In this document: piece by piece, positions 17,801-25,418 of the stretch
Position numbering within the stretch: the stretch's first letter is position 1
How the letters are laid out: each line of letters opens with the position of its first letter
Source of the DNA: Spirochaetia bacterium
GTDB lineage: Bacteria > Spirochaetota > Leptospiria > Turneriellales > JAOUOS01
Assembly (NCBI GenBank): GCA_029880285.1
Contig: JAOUOS010000025.1
Span: 1 to 44,266, forward strand
Reading direction: 5' to 3'
Length of the DNA: 44,266 nt
Position numbers and translations under genes: made by a program
The notes under the pieces: model-generated
Told to the model about the DNA's origin: nothing
Seen by the model: only the letters and a program-made list of their open reading frames with translations
Database searches by the model: none

Positions 17801-19169
17801 TTGAAAACTTTTTACCCTGCTCTTCTATAAACGATCCCGTACCTGCGCTACAGGCTTCATTCATAGCAGCGTCGATAATTTTACCCTGTGATAATCTTAT
17901 ATATTTTGCGTCTTGTCCGCCAATTTCAAAAATGGTATCTACTCTTGAATCAAAGTGCAAAGCACCTTCAGCATGGGCAGCAATCTCATTTAGCACATAA
18001 ACCTGCTCTTTTCCGTAACAGGTTGTCATAAGAGAACCTACAATCTCGCGTCCGCTTCCCGTTGCGGCGAGACCTACCACAGATAAATCTTTAGCGGGAC
18101 CTTCTGTAAACTGTCTCATTAACTCTTGAGCGGCCCCTACCGGATTACCGTTTGTATTAATATAACCTTCCCATGCGACTTCTTTGTTTTCTTTATCTAC
18201 TGCTACTGCTTTTGAGCCTGTTGAGCCTATATCAAAACCTATTATAACTTTTTTACTTATCGAATTTTCTACTGATATTTTTTGTTTGGGCATTCTTTTT
18301 ACTCTAGATAAGAACCCCGATAAACCTGAAACTTTTTCAAGTTCAACTTCTTCGGGTGGATTTAATAACTCACTTAAACTGACTTTATCATGCATATTTT
18401 GCGCAGCATGCGTAGCTGCGCCAATACTTTCTATAAATACTCTATTTTTATCATCTGTTTCAATAAATTCCATTCCATTTTTTTCAAAAAATTCTTTAAA
18501 TCGTCTTCTCACTCTTTTTGAACGGCTTACACCGCCAATAAGAAGTACTTTACTTGGGCTTACCCCCGGCTTTACTAAAACCTGTACATTTTCACAAACA
18601 GCATCATAAAGACCCGCTAAAATTCTAGGTCTGCTTTCACCTTTATTGGCCAGATGCGTCATATCTGTTTTTAAAATAACCGGACATCTACCAGATAACG
18701 GCGCTGGATCTGATATATCTTCACATAAAGCGCTTGCTTCTTCTATTTTCAAATTAAATCTTTCAACAAGCTGTCTTAAAAAGTTACCTGTTCCCTGTGA
18801 GCATCTTGAATTTTCACGAAAAACTTCAACGTCTTTTTTTCGAAGTTCCAGTACTGAAAAACCATGACTTCCTATTGATACCATGGTACCCGGAGTATCG
18901 CCAAATAGGTATCTAAATCCTGCTGCTTGAGCCTGCTTGCCCGGAATCTTAGGCAAATTTACTACTCTGCTAAATCTTCCCGTAACCGATGCGCCTTTAA
19001 TATTGCCCCAGCTAAACTTTTCTAAAAAGGTTAAAAGAGTTTCTCCCGGTTCATTATGATGTTCTATAATTTCTTGTCTTTCAATTTTTAAATTTTCTGA
19101 GTCTTTACTTACCTCGGTTATTTTAATGGCCTCTGCGCCAATATCGATACCTAAATACAATTCTTTCAT
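14865..19169 (-). CDS. Acyl-CoA dehydratase activase / HgdB-like giant fusion
   Basis: This cytoplasmic protein of 1434 residues belongs to the BcrAD/BadFG/HgdC family. Two ASKHA ATPase domains come first: residues 1-260 (YLGIDIGAEAIKI, CSQGTGNF) and about 305-565 (IIGFDIGSTGSKAVAVD, GGQDAKYI, NEACSAGTGSF with the cluster cysteine, and a second cysteine in LGQHC). A cysteine-rich segment (GCGGAGNKCKID) follows, then a DUF2229-type region and HgdB-like dehydratase domains. Related activases use ATP to inject an electron for radical dehydration of 2-hydroxyacyl-CoA. The substrate of these giant fusions is unknown. I use the ATG at 19169, preceded by AGAGGT, rather than the TTG at 19184. Confidence 0.9.
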   Translation of the reverse strand: MKELYLGIDIGAEAIKITEVSKDSENLKIERQEIIEHHNEPGETLLTFLEKFSWGNIKGASVTGRFSRVVNLPKIPGKQAQAAGFRYLFGDTPGTMVSIGSHGFSVLELRKKDVEVFRENSRCSQGTGNFLRQLVERFNLKIEEASALCEDISDPAPLSGRCPVILKTDMTHLANKGESRPRILAGLYDAVCENVQVLVKPGVSPSKVLLIGGVSRSKRVRRRFKEFFEKNGMEFIETDDKNRVFIESIGAATHAAQNMHDKVSLSELLNPPEEVELEKVSGLSGFLSRVKRMPKQKISVENSISKKVIIGFDIGSTGSKAVAVDKENKEVAWEGYINTNGNPVGAAQELMRQFTEGPAKDLSVVGLAATGSGREIVGSLMTTCYGKEQVYVLNEIAAHAEGALHFDSRVDTIFEIGGQDAKYIRLSQGKIIDAAMNEACSAGTGSFIEEQGKKFSKIENVVQLGQEALKASCGVSLGQHCSVFMAEIIDEAVAAGVENKSIIAGIYDSIIQNYCNRVKGSRSVGDVIFCQGMPFSADALAGAVVHQTGSEVIIPPNPGTVGALGIGLLALKAFDKSNENALEPQKFLNAVVESKDNFVCNSNKGCGGAGNKCKIDRLTTVVEDKKQKFTWGGGCSLWDKGTRTVKLPDRTPDPFREREDLVAELIKNSVNVDKQKTIAMTDEFSLKGLFPFFLTFFKELGFNVKPYINATQSILKKGIEKANIPYCAPMQMYHGFVNEMAEGDADFLFIPMLKSISRVKDEPNSCVCPVVQGSADILKLDIGDENRSKVISPVIDMGSENLNSKIFLEGLQKTSQMLGVNGKAWQNAHQKALEVQQEFDKQCLEIGKKALQFSKDNNIIPILVHGRPYTIYNKVLNSNVPSILREQGCIAVPIDCYEVENEVPIFEDIFWGQGQRNLRAAHQVRRTDGIYSIWCSNYSCGPDSFNLHFYSYIMQGKPFSVIETDGHSGDAGTKTRVEAFLHCVKEDIARKENKLAVSDFKKIQRAVYGLKEIKENKDIVLVPRMGVPAASLAACLRSTGVEAESLPMPTRESVRIGRRYTSGKECLPMTVTSGSLLERVEKDTGKNFAFFMPTAEGPCRFGVYNTLHKIILERKGLKDRVRIWSPNDSDYFEGLPGGFSVLTLIGFVAEDMLQAALYDVRPVETEKGAAEEVYEKYRKKLHEVLENAGQKTELSGGNALIQVAKRKLFGVAALMKKAAKDFAKVKSNKKVPRVSVVGEIYVRCDDFSNDFLIDKLEERGVGVIFAPFTEWLEYTDHFNIKEGRSRGLSVFLNSFVLRRVLNQLYNIFKNKLNWHKRTEVKNSLKAAAPYIRQKLNGEAILTLGAPLYEWREGYIDGVVAAGPHECMPTKIAEAQFFHVAEKEGLLSLVIPYNGDPIDIQIIENFAFEVKARFKRKTEQSSAESYVETRAKKAS

Positions 19170-19301
19170 TATTACCTCTTTCAAATTATAGATGTTTAAG
19201 TTTTCTTTTTAACTTTAGAATAAATTTATGTCTTCTGTGCCGGTTTCTTAAAAATTTATCAGTTTTTAAACAAATGATTAGTCAAAATACACATTTTAGA
19301 C

Positions 19302-19320
19302 AAAAAAGCAAGTCTTTTTT
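19302..19320 (-). terminator. Possible terminator downstream of the peptide-binding lipoprotein
   Basis: AAAAAAG (19302-19308) and CTTTTTT (19314-19320) form an AT-only hairpin with a 5-base loop, 25 bp downstream of the lipoprotein stop on the minus strand. The stem is weak, so confidence is limited. Confidence 0.35.
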
Positions 19321-19345
19321 CGTTTCTTCTAATTTTAGAGCATGG

Positions 19346-20944
19346 CTATTCCATTTTATAATCTTTATTAATTTTCCATTCATGATAATCAACACCCATA
19401 GGATAAACCTCTACCTGAAATCTTTTATTAACAGCCAGCAGATTATAGCCTGTATACAAAAATGTATAGGGTTGATTTTCATACAAAATTTCATGTACCC
19501 TGTGATACATATTATTTCTTTTTTCTTCGTCAAATTCAAGCCGGGCTTTTTCTATTAAATTATCCAGTTCTTTTGTAGTAAATTGAGTAAAGTTATGACC
19601 TTTAGGAATTTGACTGCTATGCCACAATTGATAAGGATCAGATTCAATGCCCTGGGACCATCCAAGCATAGATGCCTGAAATTCTCTTTTATTTAACTTA
19701 TCAACTAAAGCCTGAAACTGTATCTGCCTTACATTTATTTTAACTCCCGCTTTTTGCATATCTTCTTTTATAGATGCCGCAAAGCGCGGATAAAAGTCTG
19801 ACGATCCTGATGGTATCATCAATTCAAATTCAAGAGGTTTTCCATTTTTATCTAATACACCATCTTTATTTGAATCTACAAACCCGGCTTCTTTTAGGTA
19901 TTCAGAAGCCTTTGCAGGATTATAATTTCTGGCTAAAAGTTTTTTATTGTACTGTTTACTCTCAATCCAAAAAGGACCTGTTGTTATTTCTGCCAAATTT
20001 AAAAGAATTGTTTTTCTTATCTTTTCTCGGTCTATAAGATATGTAAGAGCTTTTCGAACTCTTTTGTCTTCAAATGGAAATACGCGTGTATTATATCCAA
20101 TATACCGGTATCCTCTAGAAATATACTTATATTTATTAAAATGATTTTCAAATGACCTGGATTTTGACTGTTTTTCCCACTGAAAGGGAGTCAGATTCAA
20201 ATAGTCTAAATCCCTTTTTTTTAAGGCCTGCAAAGCTACCGCGCTATTTTCAATAATCTGATATTCAATTCTTTTTATTTCTGGCTTTTGACCCCAATAA
20301 TTTTCATTTCTTTTTAAGGTAACTTTTTCTCTTGCTTTCCATCTTTCAAATAAATAAGGCCCCGTGCCAATGGGGTTATGATGATTATATTCGTTTTGAA
20401 CAAAATCTTCTACCTTTGAAAATATATGCTCAGGCAAAATTTCAAATCCCCCTAGAAACTCAAGAGTCATAAAATATGGCTTTTTCATTTTAAAAACAAT
20501 GGTATAATCATCTTCAGCAGCAATTGATTTTACATCCTGATAATAAACTTTCTGATACGGATTCGGGGTTTTTGGATCCATTAATTTATTATAAGTAAAT
20601 ACAACATCTTTCGCGCTAAATGGCTTTCCATCATGAAATTTTACGTCTTTTCTTAAATAAAAAGTATAAGTTAAATAATCAGAAGATACTTTCCAGCCTT
20701 TTGCTAATAAACCTTTCATGGCTAGTGTTTTTTTATCTCTTTCAAGTAAAGATTCATAAATATTGCTAATAATAGCGCTTGAGTAGGCATCTTCAGCTAA
20801 TAAAGGATTTAAAATAGCCGGGTCCGAGGTTAAATTTATAACAAATGTATCTAATTCTTTTTTTAAAAAAGACGGTCTTCCGCAAGAAATAAATAAGAAA
20901 ATTAATAAAACCATTATTTTTACACAGCGATTCATCGCGGACAT
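19346..20944 (-). CDS. Peptide/oligopeptide ABC transporter substrate-binding lipoprotein (SBP family 5)
   Basis: This extracytoplasmic binding protein has 532 residues. A lipoprotein signal (NRCVKIMVLLI then LFISC, cysteine at about residue 21) is followed by the family 5 core. Its markers are DPAILNPLLAEDAYS, VKFHDGKPFSAKDVVFTY, NPIGTGPYLFE, LKRNENYW, RVRKALTYLIDREKI and LLARNYNPAKASEYLKEAGF. It should capture peptides, or less often nickel or sugars, for an ABC importer. No permease or ATPase genes are next to it, so it is an orphan that must use a system elsewhere. An in-frame ATG three codons later is an alternative start. It is divergent from the HAMP protein gene. Confidence 0.9.
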   Translation of the reverse strand: MSAMNRCVKIMVLLIFLFISCGRPSFLKKELDTFVINLTSDPAILNPLLAEDAYSSAIISNIYESLLERDKKTLAMKGLLAKGWKVSSDYLTYTFYLRKDVKFHDGKPFSAKDVVFTYNKLMDPKTPNPYQKVYYQDVKSIAAEDDYTIVFKMKKPYFMTLEFLGGFEILPEHIFSKVEDFVQNEYNHHNPIGTGPYLFERWKAREKVTLKRNENYWGQKPEIKRIEYQIIENSAVALQALKKRDLDYLNLTPFQWEKQSKSRSFENHFNKYKYISRGYRYIGYNTRVFPFEDKRVRKALTYLIDREKIRKTILLNLAEITTGPFWIESKQYNKKLLARNYNPAKASEYLKEAGFVDSNKDGVLDKNGKPLEFELMIPSGSSDFYPRFAASIKEDMQKAGVKINVRQIQFQALVDKLNKREFQASMLGWSQGIESDPYQLWHSSQIPKGHNFTQFTTKELDNLIEKARLEFDEEKRNNMYHRVHEILYENQPYTFLYTGYNLLAVNKRFQVEVYPMGVDYHEWKINKDYKME

Positions 20945-21091
20945 TTCAAATGAAATCTTAATCTTGTAAAGATTATTGTTTAAAAGAATTAATTATCTGA
21001 AAATAAAAAGGAGTATGAAATAAAAGTACAGATATCTATATGCCGATAATATCAAAACTAGATATAATAATTAGTTTTTTTTAAAATATAT

Positions 21092-21097
21092 TATAAT
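21092..21097 (+). promoter_or_regulatory. Candidate -10 box for the HAMP-TauE operon
   Basis: TATAAT lies 88 bp before the ATG of the HAMP protein. The -35 region is AT-rich without a good consensus. A start point near 21104 would place the inverted repeat at 21113-21150 in the leader. Confidence 0.35.
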
Positions 21098-21112
21098 ATT
21101 ATGCTTAGCATT

Positions 21113-21150
21113 CAATTATTTGCCACATTAAAATATAGGCAAATTAATTG
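21113..21150 (+). promoter_or_regulatory. Inverted repeat in the leader of the HAMP-TauE operon
   Basis: CAATTATTTGCC (21113-21124) pairs with GGCAAATTAATTG (21138-21150) with a one-base bulge and a 13-nt loop. It lies between the candidate promoter and the start codon, so it could be an operator or an RNA hairpin. No U-run follows it, which argues against a simple terminator. Confidence 0.5.
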
Positions 21151-21184
21151 ACGAAGGGGTATTAGTTAAAAAGTTGGAAGGAAC

Positions 21185-21979
21185 ATGAAGTTTTTTGAAT
21201 TGATAACAGAAACGTGGCAGACACTTTTTACCAAAAAAAACCCTATGTCACGTTTAAAAAAAAAGCTTTTACTTTATTTTGTGTTAACCGCGGTTGTGTC
21301 AATTTCTGTAAGCGCCGAAATTATACTTGAAATAGGCAGCCCTGCTTTTAAAAAATCTTTCTTTTCAAGTATTGAAAAAGAATTAATAAAAGAAATAGGC
21401 ACAGAAAATGCTAAAGACATTTTAGAAAATAAAATAAAAAAATCCACTATTTTTGAGGCAGTGACCGATTTACAAATTAGAATGATTTTAATGCTTATTG
21501 TGGTGTCCATTTCTATATCCGGCGCTTTTTTAATGTTTATCAAAGATATTGTTTCACCAATGGAAGGCATGGTAGAAGCTACCAAAAAAATAGCTGACGG
21601 TGATTTAAGCGCTTCTGTACCGGTAAAAACTGAAGATGAAATAGGACAAATTGGCAATCTGATAAACGAAATGAGTGTTAACCTGCAAGATTTAATTTTA
21701 CAAATAAGAGGAGAGCTAATACAACTTAGAAACAAAATTAGCGCTATAAATGATAAAATAAACAAAACTTTAGGCGCAGAAGAACTAAAGAAAGCGGTAA
21801 AATCTAAAAAAATTAAGACAAAGAATGTCAGCGACTTAATTCAATCGGGAGAAGAAATGCATGATTTGCTGCAAAGTATGCAGACAGATTTAACGGCTCT
21901 TCAGGCGTTTGTAGATTTATACAAAGTTTTTCAAATACCTGAAGAAGATGAAACTTTTATGAAAGAAGCAGGCTTATGA
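21185..21979 (+). CDS. HAMP-domain membrane protein without an output domain
   Basis: This inner-membrane protein has 264 residues. TM1 lies at about 28-46, followed by a short extracytoplasmic segment of about 50 residues, TM2 at about 99-119 and a HAMP domain at about 119-170 (SPMEGMVEATKKIADGDL, then EDEIGQIGNLINEM). The rest is helical, probably coiled coil, with no kinase, MCP or cyclase domain. It has a good ribosome site (AAGGA before the ATG). Its TGA overlaps the ATG of the TauE/SafE gene (ATGA), so both are made together. It might sense or gate for the exporter; this is inference. Confidence 0.78.
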   Translation: MKFFELITETWQTLFTKKNPMSRLKKKLLLYFVLTAVVSISVSAEIILEIGSPAFKKSFFSSIEKELIKEIGTENAKDILENKIKKSTIFEAVTDLQIRMILMLIVVSISISGAFLMFIKDIVSPMEGMVEATKKIADGDLSASVPVKTEDEIGQIGNLINEMSVNLQDLILQIRGELIQLRNKISAINDKINKTLGAEELKKAVKSKKIKTKNVSDLIQSGEEMHDLLQSMQTDLTALQAFVDLYKVFQIPEEDETFMKEAGL

Positions 21980-22749
21980 CTTTTGAATACTGGTACATGT
22001 TCCCCATTTCAATTTTAATTGCTATTTTAGCAAATTCATCGGGATTTTCAGGCGGAGTATTGTTTCAGCCTATTTACAATATTTTCTTAAATATTCCCAT
22101 ACAAAATGCTGTCGCAACCGGCATTGCTACTGAAACTGTAGGCATGACAAGCGGGGCAATAAGATATATTTTTTATAAAAAAGCTGATTTAACCATTGGT
22201 TTTACCATGATTATGCTTACAATTCCCGGTGTCGTCATGGGAAATCATATATTATTAATTATAAACGAAAACTTTCTTAAATTGGTTTTAGGGATAATTA
22301 TTTTAGGTTTAGCCTCTATGCAGCTTTATAATGCCATAAAACTTAAATTTGGTCAAAAAGATCAGGTACCCATAGAAGATATCTTTAAGTTTATGTGGAT
22401 TCCCTGGATTGGGGGATTGTTTTCGGCTTCTACGGGAAGCGGAATATGTGAAATTTCGCAACCTTTACTTGAACGGGGGATGGGCCTGAAAACCAAAAAA
22501 GCAAACGCTACCGCCATTTTAATTGAAGCCACAGGTGACTGGATTATTACCATCTTAAACTTACACGCCGGAATGATACTTTGGGAATTATGGCTTTTTA
22601 CGGGCACTGGCGTTATAATTGGGGGACAGATAGGACCTTATGTTTCGAAGTTTTTACCTGATAGAGTAGTAAAGATCGTTTATTCTTTATCAATATTGGT
22701 AATTGCAATTTTCTATATGGTAAAAGGAATTCTTTGGATTATTTCATAA
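21976..22749 (+). CDS. TauE/SafE family sulfite/organosulfur exporter
   Basis: This polytopic membrane protein of 257 residues has about eight helices in two repeats. The family marks are SSGFSGGVLFQPIYN near the N-terminus, with the paired half-motif FSASTGSGICEISQPLL in the middle and the ATAILIEATGDW segment. Members export or import sulfite, sulfoacetate or other small anions. The start codon overlaps the stop of the HAMP protein gene. The next gene is an ArsR-type regulator with cysteines, which fits a sulfur-responsive role, although the regulator has its own 103-bp upstream spacer. The substrate is not determined. Confidence 0.88.
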   Translation: MTFEYWYMFPISILIAILANSSGFSGGVLFQPIYNIFLNIPIQNAVATGIATETVGMTSGAIRYIFYKKADLTIGFTMIMLTIPGVVMGNHILLIINENFLKLVLGIIILGLASMQLYNAIKLKFGQKDQVPIEDIFKFMWIPWIGGLFSASTGSGICEISQPLLERGMGLKTKKANATAILIEATGDWIITILNLHAGMILWELWLFTGTGVIIGGQIGPYVSKFLPDRVVKIVYSLSILVIAIFYMVKGILWIIS

Positions 22750-22852
22750 CTTTTACCGCCACTATAAAAATAAATTAGTAATATTAAAAAATATTTAGTA
22801 TATTAGAATCAATTGATATTATAATATTAAATAATTTTAAAGTTAGTATAAA

Positions 22853-23152
22853 ATGGAAAAAATAAAAATAGAAGAACTAAGTTTGGCTGTTCAAGGATTA
22901 AAAGCTCTGGCACATCCTGCCAGGCTGAGCATATTATGTTTTTTAGAAGATCAAAAGGCTACTGTTAATAAACTGGTAGAATTTACCGGTATGTCACAAT
23001 CTGCCGTATCACAGCATCTATCAAAGATGAAAGCTTTTGGCATACTAAAAGATGACCGCGATGGAAATCAGGTGTATTATTCAGTAACAAATCCCGAATT
23101 TAAGAAATTAATTTCTGCATTATGCTGCATCTACACAAAAAAAAGTAATTAG
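22853..23152 (+). CDS. ArsR family transcriptional regulator
   Basis: This is a winged-helix repressor of 99 residues. The recognition helix is SQSAVSQHLSKMKAFGIL (about 48-65), with the wing at DDRDGNQVYYSV. Cysteines are C29 (in ILCFL) and C91-C92 near the end (ALCCIY). C29 matches the position of the first persulfide-sensing cysteine of SqrR/BigR-type ArsR proteins. The second conserved cysteine is shifted by about three residues. The metal-binding CVC motif of ArsR itself is absent. The upstream TauE/SafE gene supports a sulfur-stress role. The upstream region is extremely AT-rich, without a clear operator. Confidence 0.88.
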   Translation: MEKIKIEELSLAVQGLKALAHPARLSILCFLEDQKATVNKLVEFTGMSQSAVSQHLSKMKAFGILKDDRDGNQVYYSVTNPEFKKLISALCCIYTKKSN

Positions 23153-23174
23153 TTTATTTAGAAAATCTTATCAA

Positions 23175-23765
23175 ATGAAAACAAATTTTTTTTCTCTCGA
23201 CGAAAATACTTCAAATACAATAAATAAAGCGACCGATATATTAAAAAATAACGGTATTATTGCTTTTCCTACTGACACTATTTATGGACTACTCGCTAAA
23301 TATAGTGATGATAACGCAAAAAAACTTCATAAGATAAAAGAAAGAGAAATAACAAAACCTTTTCTTATTTTAATAAACAGCGAATACTCTTATAAATCTC
23401 TAATAGACGAAAGTAAATTAATGGCATGTGCCGATGCCTATATTGAATATCACTGGCCGGGGAACATAACAATGATACTGCCTAAGAATAAAGAACTACT
23501 TTACCCCGCGGGTGATACTATCGCGATAAGAATGCCTAAAAAAGATGATAATCTTTATTTATATGAACTTTTAAAAAAAGTTGATTTCCCCATTTTAGCG
23601 CCATCAGCAAATATATCAGGAGATGTCGCGATAAATAATGGCGAGGATATATATACTTGTTTTAAAGATAAAATAGAAGCTGTTTTTGATTTAAAAAATT
23701 ATAAACAAAGAAGTTCTTCTGAAATCTGGGATATATGTAAATTTCCTTTTGAAAAAATACGATAA
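23175..23765 (+). CDS. Sua5/YciO/YrdC family protein (threonylcarbamoyl-AMP synthase type)
   Basis: This protein of 196 residues has the YrdC fold. NGIIAFPTDTIYGLLAKY, KIKEREITKPFLILI, WPGNITMILP, IAIRMPKKD and LAPSANISGD are the family motifs for threonine, bicarbonate and ATP. It probably makes threonylcarbamoyl-AMP for the t6A modification of tRNAs reading ANN codons, in the cytoplasm. It has no C-terminal Sua5 domain, so it is of the short TsaC type. It starts 22 bp after the ArsR gene and ends 16 bp before a convergent gene. A YciO-like variant cannot be excluded. Confidence 0.87.
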   Translation: MKTNFFSLDENTSNTINKATDILKNNGIIAFPTDTIYGLLAKYSDDNAKKLHKIKEREITKPFLILINSEYSYKSLIDESKLMACADAYIEYHWPGNITMILPKNKELLYPAGDTIAIRMPKKDDNLYLYELLKKVDFPILAPSANISGDVAINNGEDIYTCFKDKIEAVFDLKNYKQRSSSEIWDICKFPFEKIR

Positions 23766-23781
23766 ATTTTATTTCTTAATT

Positions 23782-24402
23782 TTATTTCTTAATTTTCTTT
23801 TTTATATTTAGGTTTTTATAGTTCGCATATGCTGGCGGCAGCGCTAAATTTAATTTTAGATAGATATTTAACAATATAGTTATACCTCGGTCGTAAAGAT
23901 GAGCGGCATATGTATAATGATTGTCTCTAAAAGCTTTTTCGGCACGGGTAAATTCCTGCATACTTACACGATACTGGCCAACATATTCATATTTATCTGT
24001 TTTTGAATTTTCAATTCGTGTTTTAAAGTTTAATATTAAATCCCTTTTGTATATAGCTAAAATAGAACACACATCTTTAGTTGAACTTTTTATCATTTTA
24101 TAAGTTGTTAATGTATCTTTTTGGGTTTGAGATTTTTTTTCTTTTTTTACTATGTCTAACTCTTTTAAATTTTTATTCCATCTCAATTTTATTTTCTCAA
24201 ATGATATTTTTTGTTTTTTCGCGATCGTATATTTTGCAAAAATACGCTCTATTACAGCAATATGTTCTTCACCATTTTGCTTTACTTTCTCAATTGAAGT
24301 ACTAGCATTTAGCTGCAAATTACTAAAAACAAATAAAAACGCTGTTAAAAAATAATTTATTTTAATTTGATTTTTACTCATAAATTTAATAAAATATCTC
24401 AT
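23782..24402 (-). CDS. Exported protein of unknown function (coupled pair, second gene)
   Basis: I do not recognise this 206-residue protein. It has an N-terminal hydrophobic segment typical of a signal peptide (INYFLTAFLFVFSNLQLNAS). The mature part is helix-rich, lysine-rich and basic. Its start overlaps the stop of the upstream gene (ATGA); the SD-like AGAGGA is in that gene's last codons. An internal ATG at 24381 would give a more usual signal peptide start. By eye its 125-190 segment (YVGQYRVSMQEFTRA to ILLNIYLK) resembles part of the upstream protein, so the two could be distant paralogues. A periplasmic structural or scaffold role is a guess. Confidence 0.6.
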   Translation of the reverse strand: MRYFIKFMSKNQIKINYFLTAFLFVFSNLQLNASTSIEKVKQNGEEHIAVIERIFAKYTIAKKQKISFEKIKLRWNKNLKELDIVKKEKKSQTQKDTLTTYKMIKSSTKDVCSILAIYKRDLILNFKTRIENSKTDKYEYVGQYRVSMQEFTRAEKAFRDNHYTYAAHLYDRGITILLNIYLKLNLALPPAYANYKNLNIKKKIKK

Positions 24403-25343
24403 TTCTTATTTTTTTCCTCTTTTACCTTTTGATTCTTCAATTCTTTGTCTTCTATTTGTTTTTTACCTTTTACTTGTTTTTTTTCAGATTTTATTTTATT
24501 TTCTTGCTTATTTTCTAACTGGCTGTCTTTAAGCTGATTTTTACCTGAATGAAGAACTGAATTTTTACCAGAAGCAAATTTTTTATAGCTATCATAATGA
24601 TGAAGAAAAAAATTATTTTCGTCTGCAATAAGCTTTCTATAAATGATATTTTGCAGATTATTTTGAACTTTCTCAAAATTGCTTATTTTGCTTGTTAAAT
24701 CATCTTTTTGAATTACATCATTATATGTTATTTTTTTGTATTCTTTTTTTTCAAAAATAGGCGTTTTACTTTCAATTATTGCTAAAAGAGCGTACCTTTT
24801 AGAAAGACGAATAACTTCAATAGCCTCTCTAAAATAACTTAATTTTGTAGAAAATAAATACCGGTTAAAATTTTTACCCTGTACATACTTTTGCCTTGAA
24901 AGCTCCCACTGGCTGTATCCTTGATTTAAATAATAAGCTGCCTGCAAATCATTTGAATGGAGAATCGAACGAGAAGTTATATTAAGAAGTTCCTTTGTTT
25001 CTGGCAGGTATTTGTTTTCTATAATATCCATATAAAGATATTTAAGAATTTCAAGACTTTTGTTAATTTGTTCATAGCTTTTTAAATTCTGATTTTGTAA
25101 ATAGAACAATTTCGCGTCATAAAAATGCTGGTTTGCTTTTATTAAATCATCTTTATTTTTTTCTGAACCAAAATTAGAAACCGAAACATCAATAAACTCT
25201 AAATATTCTCTATTTAATTCAAGAACTCTTTTTGTTCCCTGCCTGTCTATTTGCACAGGAAATAAACTATTTGAAAATAAAAATAGTATTATAAGCAGAT
25301 GACGTAATATTAAATTATTTTTCTTAAAATTAAAATTATTCAT
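24399..25343 (-). CDS. Exported helical protein of unknown function (coupled pair, first gene)
   Basis: This 314-residue protein is not recognised. A signal peptide (RHLLIILFLFSNSLF) leads to a helical domain with TPR-like spacing (AKLFYLQNQNLKSYEQINKS; YFREAIEVIRLSKRYALL). The last 50 residues are extremely lysine- and glutamate-rich (for example KIKSEKKQVKGKKQ), a low-complexity tail that is probably disordered or binds a charged polymer. It is the first gene of a two-gene operon with the 206-residue protein. It lies 75 bp downstream of the chemoreceptor gene on the same strand and could share its transcript. Confidence 0.6.
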   Translation of the reverse strand: MNNFNFKKNNLILRHLLIILFLFSNSLFPVQIDRQGTKRVLELNREYLEFIDVSVSNFGSEKNKDDLIKANQHFYDAKLFYLQNQNLKSYEQINKSLEILKYLYMDIIENKYLPETKELLNITSRSILHSNDLQAAYYLNQGYSQWELSRQKYVQGKNFNRYLFSTKLSYFREAIEVIRLSKRYALLAIIESKTPIFEKKEYKKITYNDVIQKDDLTSKISNFEKVQNNLQNIIYRKLIADENNFFLHHYDSYKKFASGKNSVLHSGKNQLKDSQLENKQENKIKSEKKQVKGKKQIEDKELKNQKVKEEKNKK

Positions 25344-25418
25344 TTTACCTATTATCGGGGTTTATTATTTATTTTTAAGTAAATTTTCAACAGCTAAATT
25401 AATTTTATATCAGTTGAT

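Noticed and set aside
19170..19184. TTG start adding five residues to the activase fusion
   Set aside because: These codons contain the AGAGGT ribosome site for the ATG at 19169.
20945..21184. Small gene in the spacer before the HAMP protein
   Set aside because: The only frame with a good ribosome site (GGAGTATG near 21013) stops after two codons.
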